This document shows, piece after piece, positions 51,443-59,909 of a stretch of DNA of 64,000 nucleotides; the first letter of the stretch is position 1, and each line of letters opens with the position of its first letter. Source of the stretch: CAZRCZ01 sp964598765. Lineage in GTDB: Bacteria > Sumerlaeota > Sumerlaeia > MVZB01 > JAJFLK01. Location: assembly GCA_964598765.1 (NCBI GenBank), contig CAZRCZ010000014.1:1-64000 (forward strand), read 5' to 3'. A program made the position numbers and the translations under genes. The notes under the pieces are model-generated. The model ran no database searches, was not told where the DNA came from, and saw only the letters and a list, made by a program, of their open reading frames with translations.

Positions 51443-51517
51443 TCCTTCTCCTTCTCATTCTCCTGCTCCTTCTCCGAATCTCGTTGAGAAGGAGCAGGAA
51501 AATGAGAAGGAGAAGGA
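51443..51517. repeat. Near-perfect 32-bp purine/pyrimidine palindrome
   Basis: Arms 51443-51474 and 51486-51517 pair with a single mismatch around an 11-base loop (CGAATCTCGTT). One arm is all C/T except for one G and one A, and the other is A/G except for one C and one T. It lies between the TolC-family gene and folK. It is related in composition and words (CCTTCTC, ATTCTCC) to 1451-1542. Confidence 0.93.
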
Positions 51518-51554
51518 TGGCTCGTTTCGGTAATGCCTCATCGTCAACATTTCC

Positions 51555-52184
51555 ATGAGAGGAAATTCTTCCTTGCAACCGATCATCCTCGCGCTCGGTT
51601 CAAACTTGGGCGATCGGCTTGACGCGTTGAATCGCGCCTGTCGTCTGCTTGAAAATTCCGGCGTTCGCATCGTTCGCCGATCCAAGCTCTATTGGGCGCG
51701 CCCTTGGAACGGAAATTCAAGAAGTGGCGCAGGCATCTTGCCTACGAAGTCGCAGACTGGAAGTCTCGGCCACGCCAGCAATCAATCGTGGTATCTCAAC
51801 GCCGCGATTGAAGTCCACACCCCGCTCCATCCACTCGAACTGCTTTGGCGTTGCAGGGAAATCGAACGGCGCATGGGACGCTTTCATCGGGAAAGATGGG
51901 AACCGCGCGTATTGGACCTCGATCTGATTTTCTACGGCAACCTGCGCGTCAATCATCCCGATCTGCAAATTCCTCATCCCCGCTGGGCGGAACGCGATTT
52001 CGTCCTTGCGCCGATTTTGAATCTCAGCTTCACGCCTCCGGCGTCCATGTCTCCCCAAGGTCGGAAAAGTCTTATTTCCTTCCTCTCTCGATCCGAACCT
52101 TGCATCCTCGCCGCCGCGCGCTGGATTTGCCGAGGTACGTCTTCAAATTTTGAAGGGAAGGGACGGAAATTGCCTGCTTCGTAA
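51555..52184 (+). CDS. folK: Hydroxymethyldihydropterin pyrophosphokinase with inserted repeat
   Basis: FolK transfers pyrophosphate from ATP to 6-hydroxymethyldihydropterin in folate biosynthesis. LALGSNLGDR, YLNAAIEV, RFHRERWEPRVLDLDLIFYG and IPHPRWAERDFVLAPILN are the conserved blocks. Between WARPWNG and SWYLNAAI, where family members have a few residues before the NAAI strand, about 24 extra residues (RSGAGILPTKSQTGSLGHAS) are encoded by the palindromic element at 51724-51773. The frame stays open, so an intact but lengthened protein of 209 residues is predicted. Confidence 0.88.
   Translation: MRGNSSLQPIILALGSNLGDRLDALNRACRLLENSGVRIVRRSKLYWARPWNGNSRSGAGILPTKSQTGSLGHASNQSWYLNAAIEVHTPLHPLELLWRCREIERRMGRFHRERWEPRVLDLDLIFYGNLRVNHPDLQIPHPRWAERDFVLAPILNLSFTPPASMSPQGRKSLISFLSRSEPCILAAARWICRGTSSNFEGKGRKLPAS
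51724..51773. repeat. Branched palindromic element inside folK
   Basis: A 50-base unit begins GTGGC and ends GGCCAC, which pair as an outer stem. Inside are two small hairpins, AGGCATCTTGCCT (arms AGGCA/TGCCT) and AGACTGGAAGTCT (arms AGACT/AGTCT). It resembles dispersed CACAGGCATCTTGCCTGTG / CAGGCTGGAAGCCTG elements that I recall from Planctomycetes and other bacteria. Confidence 0.8.
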
Positions 52185-52337
52185 ACTTCCCCCGCGCGGA
52201 ATTGCGCTTCGGGCTCCCGCTGATCCTCGCGCGCTCCGGATGTGGCTTCCCTTCTTGACGCCCGACCATTCGCCATTCGATAAACACGCTGTCTAAGGTC
52301 TTGTGTTCCGCCGCCTTTTCTGGTTTAATACGAATGT

Positions 52338-52393
52338 TTGACAACCCTTGCATGGTGAAAGAACCATCAAGTGGGCCTAGCGCCCACTTTTTT
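52338..52393 (+). promoter_or_regulatory. nusA leader: -35 box and terminator-like hairpin
   Basis: TTGACA (52338-52343) is a -35 candidate, with a weak -10 near 52361. It is followed by a perfect eight-base stem AAGTGGGC / GCCCACTT (52369-52376 and 52382-52389), a five-base loop and a T run (52390-52393). This looks like an intrinsic terminator lying between promoter and nusA, as in attenuation-controlled leaders. The rest of the 327-base gap from 52185 to 52511 holds no gene; rimP is not found there. Confidence 0.55.
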
Positions 52394-52511
52394 ATTGCGC
52401 GCAAGGACGAACGAACCGGAGCGCCGGAAATCATGCCTTCCCCCGCCGAAGGCCGCCGCGCCCGGCGTTGCCCGTATCCCAAGACTTCAATCGAAGGAGG
52501 AGGATTGCCGA

Positions 52512-53927
52512 ATGGATGCCGGAACTCTCAAGGCTTTTGTCCGACAGATCAGCAAGGAGAAAGACCTTGATCCGTCCATAATCAAGGACGCCATTGAGCG
52601 CGCCATTTTGGCCGCCTCGCGCAAGAATCTTTCCCAATACGTGGACGCCGTCGCCAACCTGAACATGGACAGCGGGGAGTTGACCGTCAGCGTTACCAAG
52701 ACGATCGTGGACAATGACGCCACGCCCACCCGTCAGGAGATCCGCCTTAAGGAGGCGAAAAAAGTCCTGCAGAACAAGAAGCTGAAGGTCGGCGATTCGG
52801 TCATCGTTCCAATCGAGCCTTCGGAATTCGGGCGAATCGCGGCGCAATCGGCGCGCCAGATCGTCATGCAACACATTCGCGACGCCGAGCGGACCAAAAT
52901 CTACAACGAATACAAGGACAAGGTCGGGCAAGTTGTCACAGGACTGGTCCAGCGCTTCGAGCATCGCGACGTCATCATGAACATCGGGAAGACGGAGGGG
53001 ATTCTTCCCCTTAGCGAGCAACCGATGGGGGCAAAATATCGTTTCAACGAGCGGCTGAAGGTCATGATTCTCAAGGTTGAAAACACGCCGCGCGGACCGA
53101 TGATCGTGCTTTCGCGCAAAACGCCCCAACTTGTCATCGAGCTTTTCAAGCAGGAGGTCCCCGAAATTTTGGACGGCACGGTGCAGATTGTCGGAATCGC
53201 CCGCGAGGCCGGAGTCCGCATGAAGATCGCGGTCAAATCCACCAACTCGGACGTGGACCCCGTTGGCGCGTGCGTCGGCATGAAAGGCTCGCGCGTTCAA
53301 ATGGTCGTCCGGGAGCTTGAGAACGAAAAAATCGACATTGTGCCTTGGAGTCCCGATCCCAAGACATTTGTCACCAACGCCCTGAATCCCGCTAAGATTG
53401 TCAGCATTGATCTGGACGAGAAATCCAAGACGGCGCACGTCACGGTCGCCCAAGGCAATCTCGCCATCGCCATCGGCAGAAAGGGACAGAACACCAAACT
53501 CGCGGCGCGCTTGACGGGTTATCGGCTCGACATCCGGTCCGAGAACGAGGATGAGTTGGCCTACGAGGAAATTCAACGGCGTTATCTCGCCGACTTCCTA
53601 GGCCAGATCGGCGGTCTGAGCGAGATCGGCATGGAGGGGCTTCTGCGCTCCAACTATAACAGCGTGGAGAAGATCGCCAATCTGGAGCCGGCCAAGTTGA
53701 TGCCCTTCACGGGAGACGACGCGGCCTTGGCGGAAAAATTGGTCGTCGGCGCGGCGGAATATCTCGAAGCGCTCCGTCAAATGGAGGAGGAGCGCCGCCG
53801 TGTGCGCGAGGAGCAGAAGGCAAGCGAAACCACGGGACCGGCGGAGGGGAACGGAGCCGAGTCCGCGGAAGCGCCCGCCGAGGAAGAAGCAAAAGCCGAA
53901 GAGACGGCGGAGACGCCGGGCGAATAA
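52512..53927 (+). CDS. nusA: Transcription termination/antitermination factor NusA
   Basis: NusA binds RNA polymerase and controls pausing and termination. From ATG 52512 (AAGGAGG upstream) the product is 471 residues. The N-terminal domain (LDPSIIKDAIERAILAASRK), S1 domain (GLVQRFEHRDVIMNIGKTEG) and KH domains (VGACVGMKGSRVQMVVREL and LAIAIGRKGQNTKLAARLTG) are all present. A short helix-hairpin-helix-like region (SVEKIANLEPAKLM) and an acidic Glu/Ala-rich tail finish it. It starts the nusA-infB-ylxP group. Confidence 0.96.
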   Translation: MDAGTLKAFVRQISKEKDLDPSIIKDAIERAILAASRKNLSQYVDAVANLNMDSGELTVSVTKTIVDNDATPTRQEIRLKEAKKVLQNKKLKVGDSVIVPIEPSEFGRIAAQSARQIVMQHIRDAERTKIYNEYKDKVGQVVTGLVQRFEHRDVIMNIGKTEGILPLSEQPMGAKYRFNERLKVMILKVENTPRGPMIVLSRKTPQLVIELFKQEVPEILDGTVQIVGIAREAGVRMKIAVKSTNSDVDPVGACVGMKGSRVQMVVRELENEKIDIVPWSPDPKTFVTNALNPAKIVSIDLDEKSKTAHVTVAQGNLAIAIGRKGQNTKLAARLTGYRLDIRSENEDELAYEEIQRRYLADFLGQIGGLSEIGMEGLLRSNYNSVEKIANLEPAKLMPFTGDDAALAEKLVVGAAEYLEALRQMEEERRRVREEQKASETTGPAEGNGAESAEAPAEEEAKAEETAETPGE

Positions 53928-54076
53928 CCGGCGAGTGGATTCCTTCAAGGGAGAAGGCATCGTTTTTTTCGCCCGCTTGACTTACTTCCTCTCGGTGGGG
54001 TTTAATCCAGAGGAGCGTGTCAGCGGATCGAAGGGGCAAAAGGGACGGAGCGGATCAAACCGCGGAACGGCAAATC

Positions 54077-56986
54077 ATGCGCATTAACGAGCTTGCCAAG
54101 AAACTGAGCGAGCAATTTTCAATTTCAGTCAAGGCCGGCGATCTTACGGGCGAGATCCGGGACCTTCCCGAATTCAGCGACATCCGCGACACGATCAAGA
54201 GCCACGCCTCGTCAGTGGCCGAGGACGTCGTGGACCGCATCGTCGAAATTTATGAGGAACGCCACGCGGCCCCCGGAAAAAAAGAGGCCGATGCGGAGGC
54301 CACCCGCAAAGCGCTGGAGGAAGCCCAACGTCTCGAGGAAATCCGTCTTCGAAAACAACAACGCGAGCAACAAAAGGTTCGCGATCTGGAAGCCAAGCAA
54401 TCCGAAGTTGAGAAGGCGCGCCAGCAACGGGAAGAGGAAATCCGCCGACGCGATGCGATGAAGTCGCGCGGGATTCCCGGAACTCTTCCTGTTCCGAAGT
54501 CGCTGACCTCGTCAGGCGCCGCGATCAAGCCGCGCGTCGCGCCGGTTCCTCTTCCGGGAAGGCGCGTTCCCACGCAACCCGCGCCCGCGCTTGCTCCCGC
54601 GGCCACCTCGACCCCAGTCGCCGAAGCCGCCGCTCCGGCCGCGACCGCGAAAGCTCCCGCCGGTCCCGCCGGAACCGTGGTTCAAGCCAAGGCAAGTCCC
54701 TCCGCCGCTCCGTCAACGACGGCGGGAAAACCGACGGCCCGCTCAGACGGCCAACCTCCTCCGCCGCCGATGCCGTCGCTTCGCCCTGATTCTCCATTCC
54801 GGATGAGACCCGCCAAGCCGGCGCATCCGGGATCCGTGCCGGCCAAGGGCGAGCCTTCCCGAACGCCAAGAGGTCCGGCTCAAGGCAGAGGCGCGGGCGA
54901 ATCGGAGCGTCCTCCGCGCCGGCCAGACCGCGAGCGTCGTCCCCCCGCCGCAGGGGAAAGTCCCGCCCCCTTGATTATTCCCGAACTTGAAGTCATGACG
55001 CTCAAGACTCCGGGCAGACGCGCAAAGGAAAAAACGAAGACCCCGGCGGTCAAGAAGAAGTCGCTCAAAACCATCGTCCGCGAGGAAATCGAAGTTCGTC
55101 CGAGCAAGGTTTACGGATTGGCGGATGAATTCCGCCGACCGATCATCAAAAAATCCAAGGGAGACGCGGGCAAGCAGGATGGAACGGGCGCGCGCGCATC
55201 GTCCGCCTCGTCCCATCCGACGGGTCCGGTCCGCATCGGCTCTACGATCACCGTCGGGGAATTCGCCGAGAAGATCAACCTGCCGGCCTCCGACATCATT
55301 AAACAGGTTTTCCTGATGGGGAAACCGCTGACGATCAATCATCTGATCGAACCCGATCTCTGCGATCTGATCGCGCAAGAGCACGGCATCACGCTGGAAA
55401 TTCAGACCGAAGGGGACGAGCAGGACATCGAGCAATATCGCCCCAAGGAGGACGACGCGAAAAAGGTTTTCCGTCCTCCTGTCGTCACGATCATGGGGCA
55501 TGTGGACCACGGTAAGACGACCCTGCTCGACGCTTACCGCTCCAGCACGGTCGCGTTAGGAGAATTCGGAGGCATCACCCAGCACATCGGCGCGTATCGG
55601 GTTCAAACACCCAAGGGGGAAGTCATTTTCCTCGATACGCCCGGACACGAAGCGTTCACTTCGATGCGCGCGCGGGGAGCCAAGGTCACGGACGTGGTGG
55701 TGTTGGTTGTCAGCGCCGACGACGGCGTCATGCCGCAGACGGTCGAGGCGATCAATCACGCTCGCGAGGCCAACGTGCCGATCATCGTGGCGATCAACAA
55801 AATGGATTTGGGGGGAGCCAACCCTGATCGCATCCGAACCCAGTTGATGCAACATTCGATCCTTCCCGAATCGCTGGGGGGATCCAACATCTTCGTCGAG
55901 ATTTCGGCCAAGAAGAAAATCAAACTTGACGAACTATTGGACATGATCCTTCTGCAGGCGGGCGTCTTGGAATTGAAGGCCGATCCGAGTTGCGCCGCCG
56001 AAGGAGTCATCATCGAATCACACGTTGACCCCTTGCGCGGCGCCGTGGCGACCGTGCTCGTCCGCAAGGGAACTTTGCGGACGGGGGACGGATTTGTCGT
56101 CGGTACGCAAAGCGGCCGCGTCCGATTGATGATTGACGACTGCGGGCAACACGTCGAGGAGGCCACCCCGTCTCATCCGGTCGAAATCACCGGTCTGAGC
56201 GGAACACCCGAAGTCGGCGAGCTTTTCGTCGTCATGGCGGAGGAACGGCTCGCCCGCGAAATTGCCTCCCGTCGCGCCGACCGACGCCGCCGCCACAGTT
56301 TGGAATCCGCGCGCCACGTCACCTTGGAGGGTTTGCACGAATTGGTGGCCGAGGGAAAACTCAAGGACCTCAAGATCATTCTCAAGGCCGACGTGCAAGG
56401 CTCCCTCGAAGCCATTTCGCAGTCATTGCTCAAGCTGAGCAATGACGAGGTTAAGGTTCGCTTGCTTCACAAATCCACCGGCGGCATCACCGAATCCGAT
56501 ATCAATCTTGCCGACGCCTCCGACGCCATCGTGATCGGCTTCAACGTTCGTCCCGATCCGGCCGCCGCCGCGCTTGCCCAGCGCGAGGGAATTGAGGTGA
56601 AGACCTATCGCATCATCTACGAGTTGATCGAGGAGATTCAGAAGGCCATCCTCGGCATGTTGGAGAAGCAATACAAGGAAACGATTTTGGGTCGCGCGCA
56701 AATCCGCCAGATTTTCAAAGGCTCTCGCACCGGTAACATCGGCGGGTGCATGGTTTTGGACGGCGAGATCAGCCGGAGCGCGCGCGCGAGATTGGTGCGC
56801 GACAGCGTGGTCGTCTATGAAGGCAAACTCGGTTCCCTTCGCCGCGTGAAGGACGACGTTTCCAAGGTCGCCGCCGGATTCGAATGCGGCCTGACGCTTG
56901 AAAATTATCAGGACATCAAGGAGGGAGACATCGTGGAGGTCTTCCAGATGGAGGAAATTCCCATCGAATTGGCCGCGGCGACTTGA
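54077..56986 (+). CDS. infB: Translation initiation factor IF-2
   Basis: IF-2 places initiator tRNA on the ribosome. From ATG 54077 (MRINELAKKLSEQFSISVKAG) the product is 969 residues. The N-terminal domain, a long charged coiled coil (RLRKQQREQQKVRDLEAKQ), an Ala/Pro-rich linker and basic stretches cover about residues 1-390. The GTPase has G1 MGHVDHGKTTLLDA (about 473), G3 LDTPGHEAFTSM, and G4 NKMDL. The C-terminal domains follow with VRLLHKSTGGITESDINLA. The upstream in-frame codons to 54017 do not align with IF-2 N-termini. Confidence 0.97.
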   Translation: MRINELAKKLSEQFSISVKAGDLTGEIRDLPEFSDIRDTIKSHASSVAEDVVDRIVEIYEERHAAPGKKEADAEATRKALEEAQRLEEIRLRKQQREQQKVRDLEAKQSEVEKARQQREEEIRRRDAMKSRGIPGTLPVPKSLTSSGAAIKPRVAPVPLPGRRVPTQPAPALAPAATSTPVAEAAAPAATAKAPAGPAGTVVQAKASPSAAPSTTAGKPTARSDGQPPPPPMPSLRPDSPFRMRPAKPAHPGSVPAKGEPSRTPRGPAQGRGAGESERPPRRPDRERRPPAAGESPAPLIIPELEVMTLKTPGRRAKEKTKTPAVKKKSLKTIVREEIEVRPSKVYGLADEFRRPIIKKSKGDAGKQDGTGARASSASSHPTGPVRIGSTITVGEFAEKINLPASDIIKQVFLMGKPLTINHLIEPDLCDLIAQEHGITLEIQTEGDEQDIEQYRPKEDDAKKVFRPPVVTIMGHVDHGKTTLLDAYRSSTVALGEFGGITQHIGAYRVQTPKGEVIFLDTPGHEAFTSMRARGAKVTDVVVLVVSADDGVMPQTVEAINHAREANVPIIVAINKMDLGGANPDRIRTQLMQHSILPESLGGSNIFVEISAKKKIKLDELLDMILLQAGVLELKADPSCAAEGVIIESHVDPLRGAVATVLVRKGTLRTGDGFVVGTQSGRVRLMIDDCGQHVEEATPSHPVEITGLSGTPEVGELFVVMAEERLAREIASRRADRRRRHSLESARHVTLEGLHELVAEGKLKDLKIILKADVQGSLEAISQSLLKLSNDEVKVRLLHKSTGGITESDINLADASDAIVIGFNVRPDPAAAALAQREGIEVKTYRIIYELIEEIQKAILGMLEKQYKETILGRAQIRQIFKGSRTGNIGGCMVLDGEISRSARARLVRDSVVVYEGKLGSLRRVKDDVSKVAAGFECGLTLENYQDIKEGDIVEVFQMEEIPIELAAAT

Positions 56987-57019
56987 TGAAAGAAGCGATT
57001 CGTCCTTTCTGGTTTAGTC

Positions 57020-57095
57020 CTCTTTAGTCCTCTGTAACCCTCGAAATCGATTTCATTCTTTTTTCATCCTTCATCCCTCATCCTTCATCCTTTCC
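57020..57095. repeat. Short direct repeats TTTAGTCCTC and TCATCCTTCATCC
   Basis: Two copies of TTTAGTCCTC, then TTCATCC, CTCATCC and TTCATCC units, fill the gap between infB and ylxP. No palindrome is formed. Confidence 0.5.
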
Positions 57096-57099
57096 CCCC

Positions 57100-57426
57100 A
57101 TGTCCCACTCCCGCCGCGTCCATGAGCCATCGCTGAATCATTCGGTCGTGATCGGTTTGCTGGAGCTTGATCTCCGCATCCCGCTGTGTCATTCGCTCAA
57201 GGCCAAACGGGGCGTGTTGGCCCGCGTGATGAATCAATTGCGGAAGGAATTTCCCCTCGTCTTGGCCGAAGTCGGGGATCAGGATGTTTGGGGGCGCTCC
57301 GGCTTGGCCGCCGTCACGATTTCCAACGAATCCTCGACGGTGGAGAGCGTCTTTATGGGGGCGGTGAGGTGCTTGGAGCACAATCGGGAAATCGAATTGG
57401 TCCATTACGGCGTGACGTTTCTATGA
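57100..57426 (+). CDS. ylxP: YlxP family (DUF503) protein
   Basis: The 108-residue protein matches DUF503: VVIGLLELDLRIPLCHSLKA, KRGVLARVMNQLRKEFP and LAEVGDQDVWGRSGLAAVTI are the family's core. In Firmicutes ylxP lies just after infB and before rbfA, and this gene holds the same place. The function is unknown but linked to translation by context. rbfA does not follow. The next gene starts inside its stop codon (ATGA). Confidence 0.88.
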   Translation: MSHSRRVHEPSLNHSVVIGLLELDLRIPLCHSLKAKRGVLARVMNQLRKEFPLVLAEVGDQDVWGRSGLAAVTISNESSTVESVFMGAVRCLEHNREIELVHYGVTFL

Positions 57427-58373
57427 TTTTTCCCTCCTTTTTTCAATTTGTTTTCGGGCTTCTGTTAGCCGCGACCGCCGGGACTGTCAAACCTCATGCG
57501 CCTAATTCGCCGTCGCCCGCCAAGAAACCGATTCAAATCAATCATGTAAGTCCGGGAGTGATCGAATATGAACAGACCTACAAATCAGTCGGTCCCCACG
57601 CGCTGAAGCTATACATCTATCGTCCCTCCACCCGTCAACCCGGCGAACGCCGCTCGGCGGCCGTCTTTTTCCACGGCGGCGGGTGGAGCATGGGAACTCC
57701 GGATCAATTCGACGACCAATGCGAGTATCTGGCCTCGCGCGGCATGGTCGCCATGACGGCGCAATACCGGCTTGTCGGTCACGAGACGGAAACTCCGCTG
57801 GATTGCATCGCCGACGCCAAGTCGGCCGTCCGCTGGATAAGAAGTCATTGCCTCGAATTGGGGGTGGACCCCAATCGTCTCGCCGTCGGAGGGGGATCGG
57901 CGGGGGGGCATCTCGCCGCCTGCACCGCGACAACCGAGGGCTTCTCCGATCCGAAGGATGATTTGAAAGTCAGTTGCATTCCGAACGCTCTGATCCTTTT
58001 CAATCCGGCCTTGGACCTGACGGCTCTGCCGCATGATCACGGCTTTGGCGAATCGGCCAAGACCGCTTCGCCGTTGTTGAACGTCCGCGCCGGATTGCCA
58101 CCGACGATCCTCTTTCACGGCAAGGCCGATCAACTCGTTCCCTTCGAGCAATCCGAGCGATTCGCCCAATTCATGAAGGAAAATGGGAATCGTTGTGAGT
58201 TGAACGGATATGAAGGAGAGGGACACGGTTTTTTTAACCGCAAACGGCCTCCCGGTTCGGAGGGACCGTCCCGGTTCGACGAAACCGCTCGCGCGATGGA
58301 CCTCTTCTTGAGTTCGCTCGGATTTCTTCAAGACAAACCTTCCGGCGCCGGATCCAACCCGCCATCACGCTAA
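57423..58373 (+). CDS. Secreted alpha/beta-hydrolase (esterase/lipase family)
   Basis: From ATG 57423, overlapping the ylxP stop, the 316-residue product has a signal peptide (FFQFVFGLLLAATAG) and the HSL/BD-FAE type fold. The oxyanion motif is VFFHGGGWSMG, the nucleophile Ser is in AVGGGSAGGHLAA, the Asp is in FHGKADQLVP and the His in GEGHGFF. Such enzymes deacetylate or de-esterify carbohydrates. Whether the coupling to ylxP is functional or only positional is unclear. A second frame starting at 57186 is the same frame extended and lacks a good start. Confidence 0.88.
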   Translation: MIFPSFFQFVFGLLLAATAGTVKPHAPNSPSPAKKPIQINHVSPGVIEYEQTYKSVGPHALKLYIYRPSTRQPGERRSAAVFFHGGGWSMGTPDQFDDQCEYLASRGMVAMTAQYRLVGHETETPLDCIADAKSAVRWIRSHCLELGVDPNRLAVGGGSAGGHLAACTATTEGFSDPKDDLKVSCIPNALILFNPALDLTALPHDHGFGESAKTASPLLNVRAGLPPTILFHGKADQLVPFEQSERFAQFMKENGNRCELNGYEGEGHGFFNRKRPPGSEGPSRFDETARAMDLFLSSLGFLQDKPSGAGSNPPSR

Positions 58374-58449
58374 GATGATGGGGTCGAGTATATTTTATCT
58401 TTGCCAAAGATCTGGCGCCGAAAAAGATTCGTGAAATCCCCGCGCCGAG

Positions 58450-59805
58450 TCAAACTTCCGGCAAAATGTAGGGCTTGCGATAAGTCCGCCTGAGCAACGC
58501 GTCGGCCTCGCGGTCGCCGGGGATGCATTCGGTCTCCGCGTCCCAGCGGATTTGGCGACCCACGCGGATGGCGATGTTGCCGAGATGCGAAAGGGTCGTC
58601 GCCTTGTGCGCGGCCTCGACGTCGCTGGCGGGAAGCTCGCGCGAGCGTACGCATTTCAGGAAATTGCGGACGTGCAGGTTGTCCAGACCGGGGGGCAGAA
58701 AATTGTCCTTGGCCGGATTGCCGACGATCTCCGGCTTGGTCCGGTCCTTTTCCGGCGTGATGATGAACCCCTTGCGGTCCAGAAACATCGCTCCCTCGAC
58801 TCCGCAAAATTCGATGCCGTATTCCGAGCCGTAGGGAGCCATGCCGTTGGTCTCGCGGCTGGAGAATTCCATCGTCCAATCGGGGAATTGATAGAGGACG
58901 CTCAGCGTGTCGGGAACGGTCGTGAGGTCGTCAATGACGTAACGCCCTCCGGCGGCGCTGATCGTCGTCGGCGGTTTGTATCCCATGATGTCGAGGATCG
59001 TGTGGTAGTGGTGCGTCCCCCAATCGGTGAGAATCCCGCCGGCGTATTCCCAAAAATTTCGGAACGCGCCCGACGCCTTGACCGGATTGTAGGGAACGAC
59101 GGGGCGCGGACCCAACCAACGATCCCAATCCATCGTCGCGGGGGGATCGGAGTCCGGGGGATGCCCTTTGCCCGGGTAACTGTTCCGAAAATTCCAGACG
59201 CGCACCATCGTGACCTTCCCGAGTTTGCCCCCTTGGATCAGCTTGCGCGCCTCGTGGTAATGCTCGCCGCTCAGTTGTTGCGTTCCCATTTGGAGGATCC
59301 GGCCATGTTTGCGCGCGGCCTGAATCATCCGACGTCCCTCGGCGACGCAAAGGCAAAGGGGCTTTTCGACGTAAACGTCCTTCCCCGCCTTGCACGCTTC
59401 GATGGCGATGATCGCGTGCCAATGGTCGGGCGTGGCGATGAGAACGGCGTCCACGTCGTCGCGCTTCAAAATTTCGCGGTAGTCGCCGCAGGTCGGCGCG
59501 TCGCTGGTCGAGGCGGCTTCCTTAAGAGCGAGCTTGTTCACGTCGCAAAGCGCCTTGGCTTCGACTTCCTTGGTTTCGATGAATCGTCCAAGCACCCAGC
59601 GGCCCCGCCCGCCGAGACCGATCGCGCCCAACCGGATTTTTTCCCCTTCCTTGCGCGGAGATTGCGAGGGAGCCTGCCAATAGACCTTCGGCGCAACGGC
59701 GCAACCGGATTCGCCCAGCGCTACCGCGCCCAGACTCAACCCCGCGGCGGCGCGTCCGGCTTGGGACATAAATTCGCGCCGTGTTGTTTCTTTTTGTTTT
59801 TCCAT
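58450..59805 (-). CDS. Tat-exported Gfo/Idh/MocA family oxidoreductase
   Basis: The 451-residue protein starts with a twin-arginine signal (TTRREFMSQAGRAAAGLS), then LGAIGLGGRGRWVLGRF for NAD(P) binding, AVLIATPDHWHAIIAIEACK and VYVEKPLCL with the EKP motif. TDWGTHHYHTILDIMGY carries the late conserved histidines. Members act on sugars or inositols; the exported subgroup is common in Planctomycetes and Verrucomicrobia. Its exact substrate is unknown. Seventy-six bases separate it from the esterase gene that converges on it. Confidence 0.9.
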   Translation of the reverse strand: MEKQKETTRREFMSQAGRAAAGLSLGAVALGESGCAVAPKVYWQAPSQSPRKEGEKIRLGAIGLGGRGRWVLGRFIETKEVEAKALCDVNKLALKEAASTSDAPTCGDYREILKRDDVDAVLIATPDHWHAIIAIEACKAGKDVYVEKPLCLCVAEGRRMIQAARKHGRILQMGTQQLSGEHYHEARKLIQGGKLGKVTMVRVWNFRNSYPGKGHPPDSDPPATMDWDRWLGPRPVVPYNPVKASGAFRNFWEYAGGILTDWGTHHYHTILDIMGYKPPTTISAAGGRYVIDDLTTVPDTLSVLYQFPDWTMEFSSRETNGMAPYGSEYGIEFCGVEGAMFLDRKGFIITPEKDRTKPEIVGNPAKDNFLPPGLDNLHVRNFLKCVRSRELPASDVEAAHKATTLSHLGNIAIRVGRQIRWDAETECIPGDREADALLRRTYRKPYILPEV

Positions 59806-59820
59806 CTTGCACCTCAGAAG

Positions 59821-59909
59821 TTAACGCAAAGTCGCAAGGACACATGGACGCAATGAAGAATTCTCCAAAACTTCCTTGCGTCTTTGCGCCCTTGCGTCTT
59901 CGCGTTTAA
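59821..59909. repeat. Inverted repeat, CGCAAAGTCGCAAGGAC type
   Basis: TTAACGCAAAGTCGCAAGGA and CATGGACGCAATGAAG pair with CTTCCTTGCGTCTTTGCG and CCCTTGCGTCTTCGCGTTTA imperfectly. The loop AAGAATTCTCCAAAACTTCC closely follows that of 46110-46195. The last four bases overlap the stop codon of the DUF1015 gene. Confidence 0.9.
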
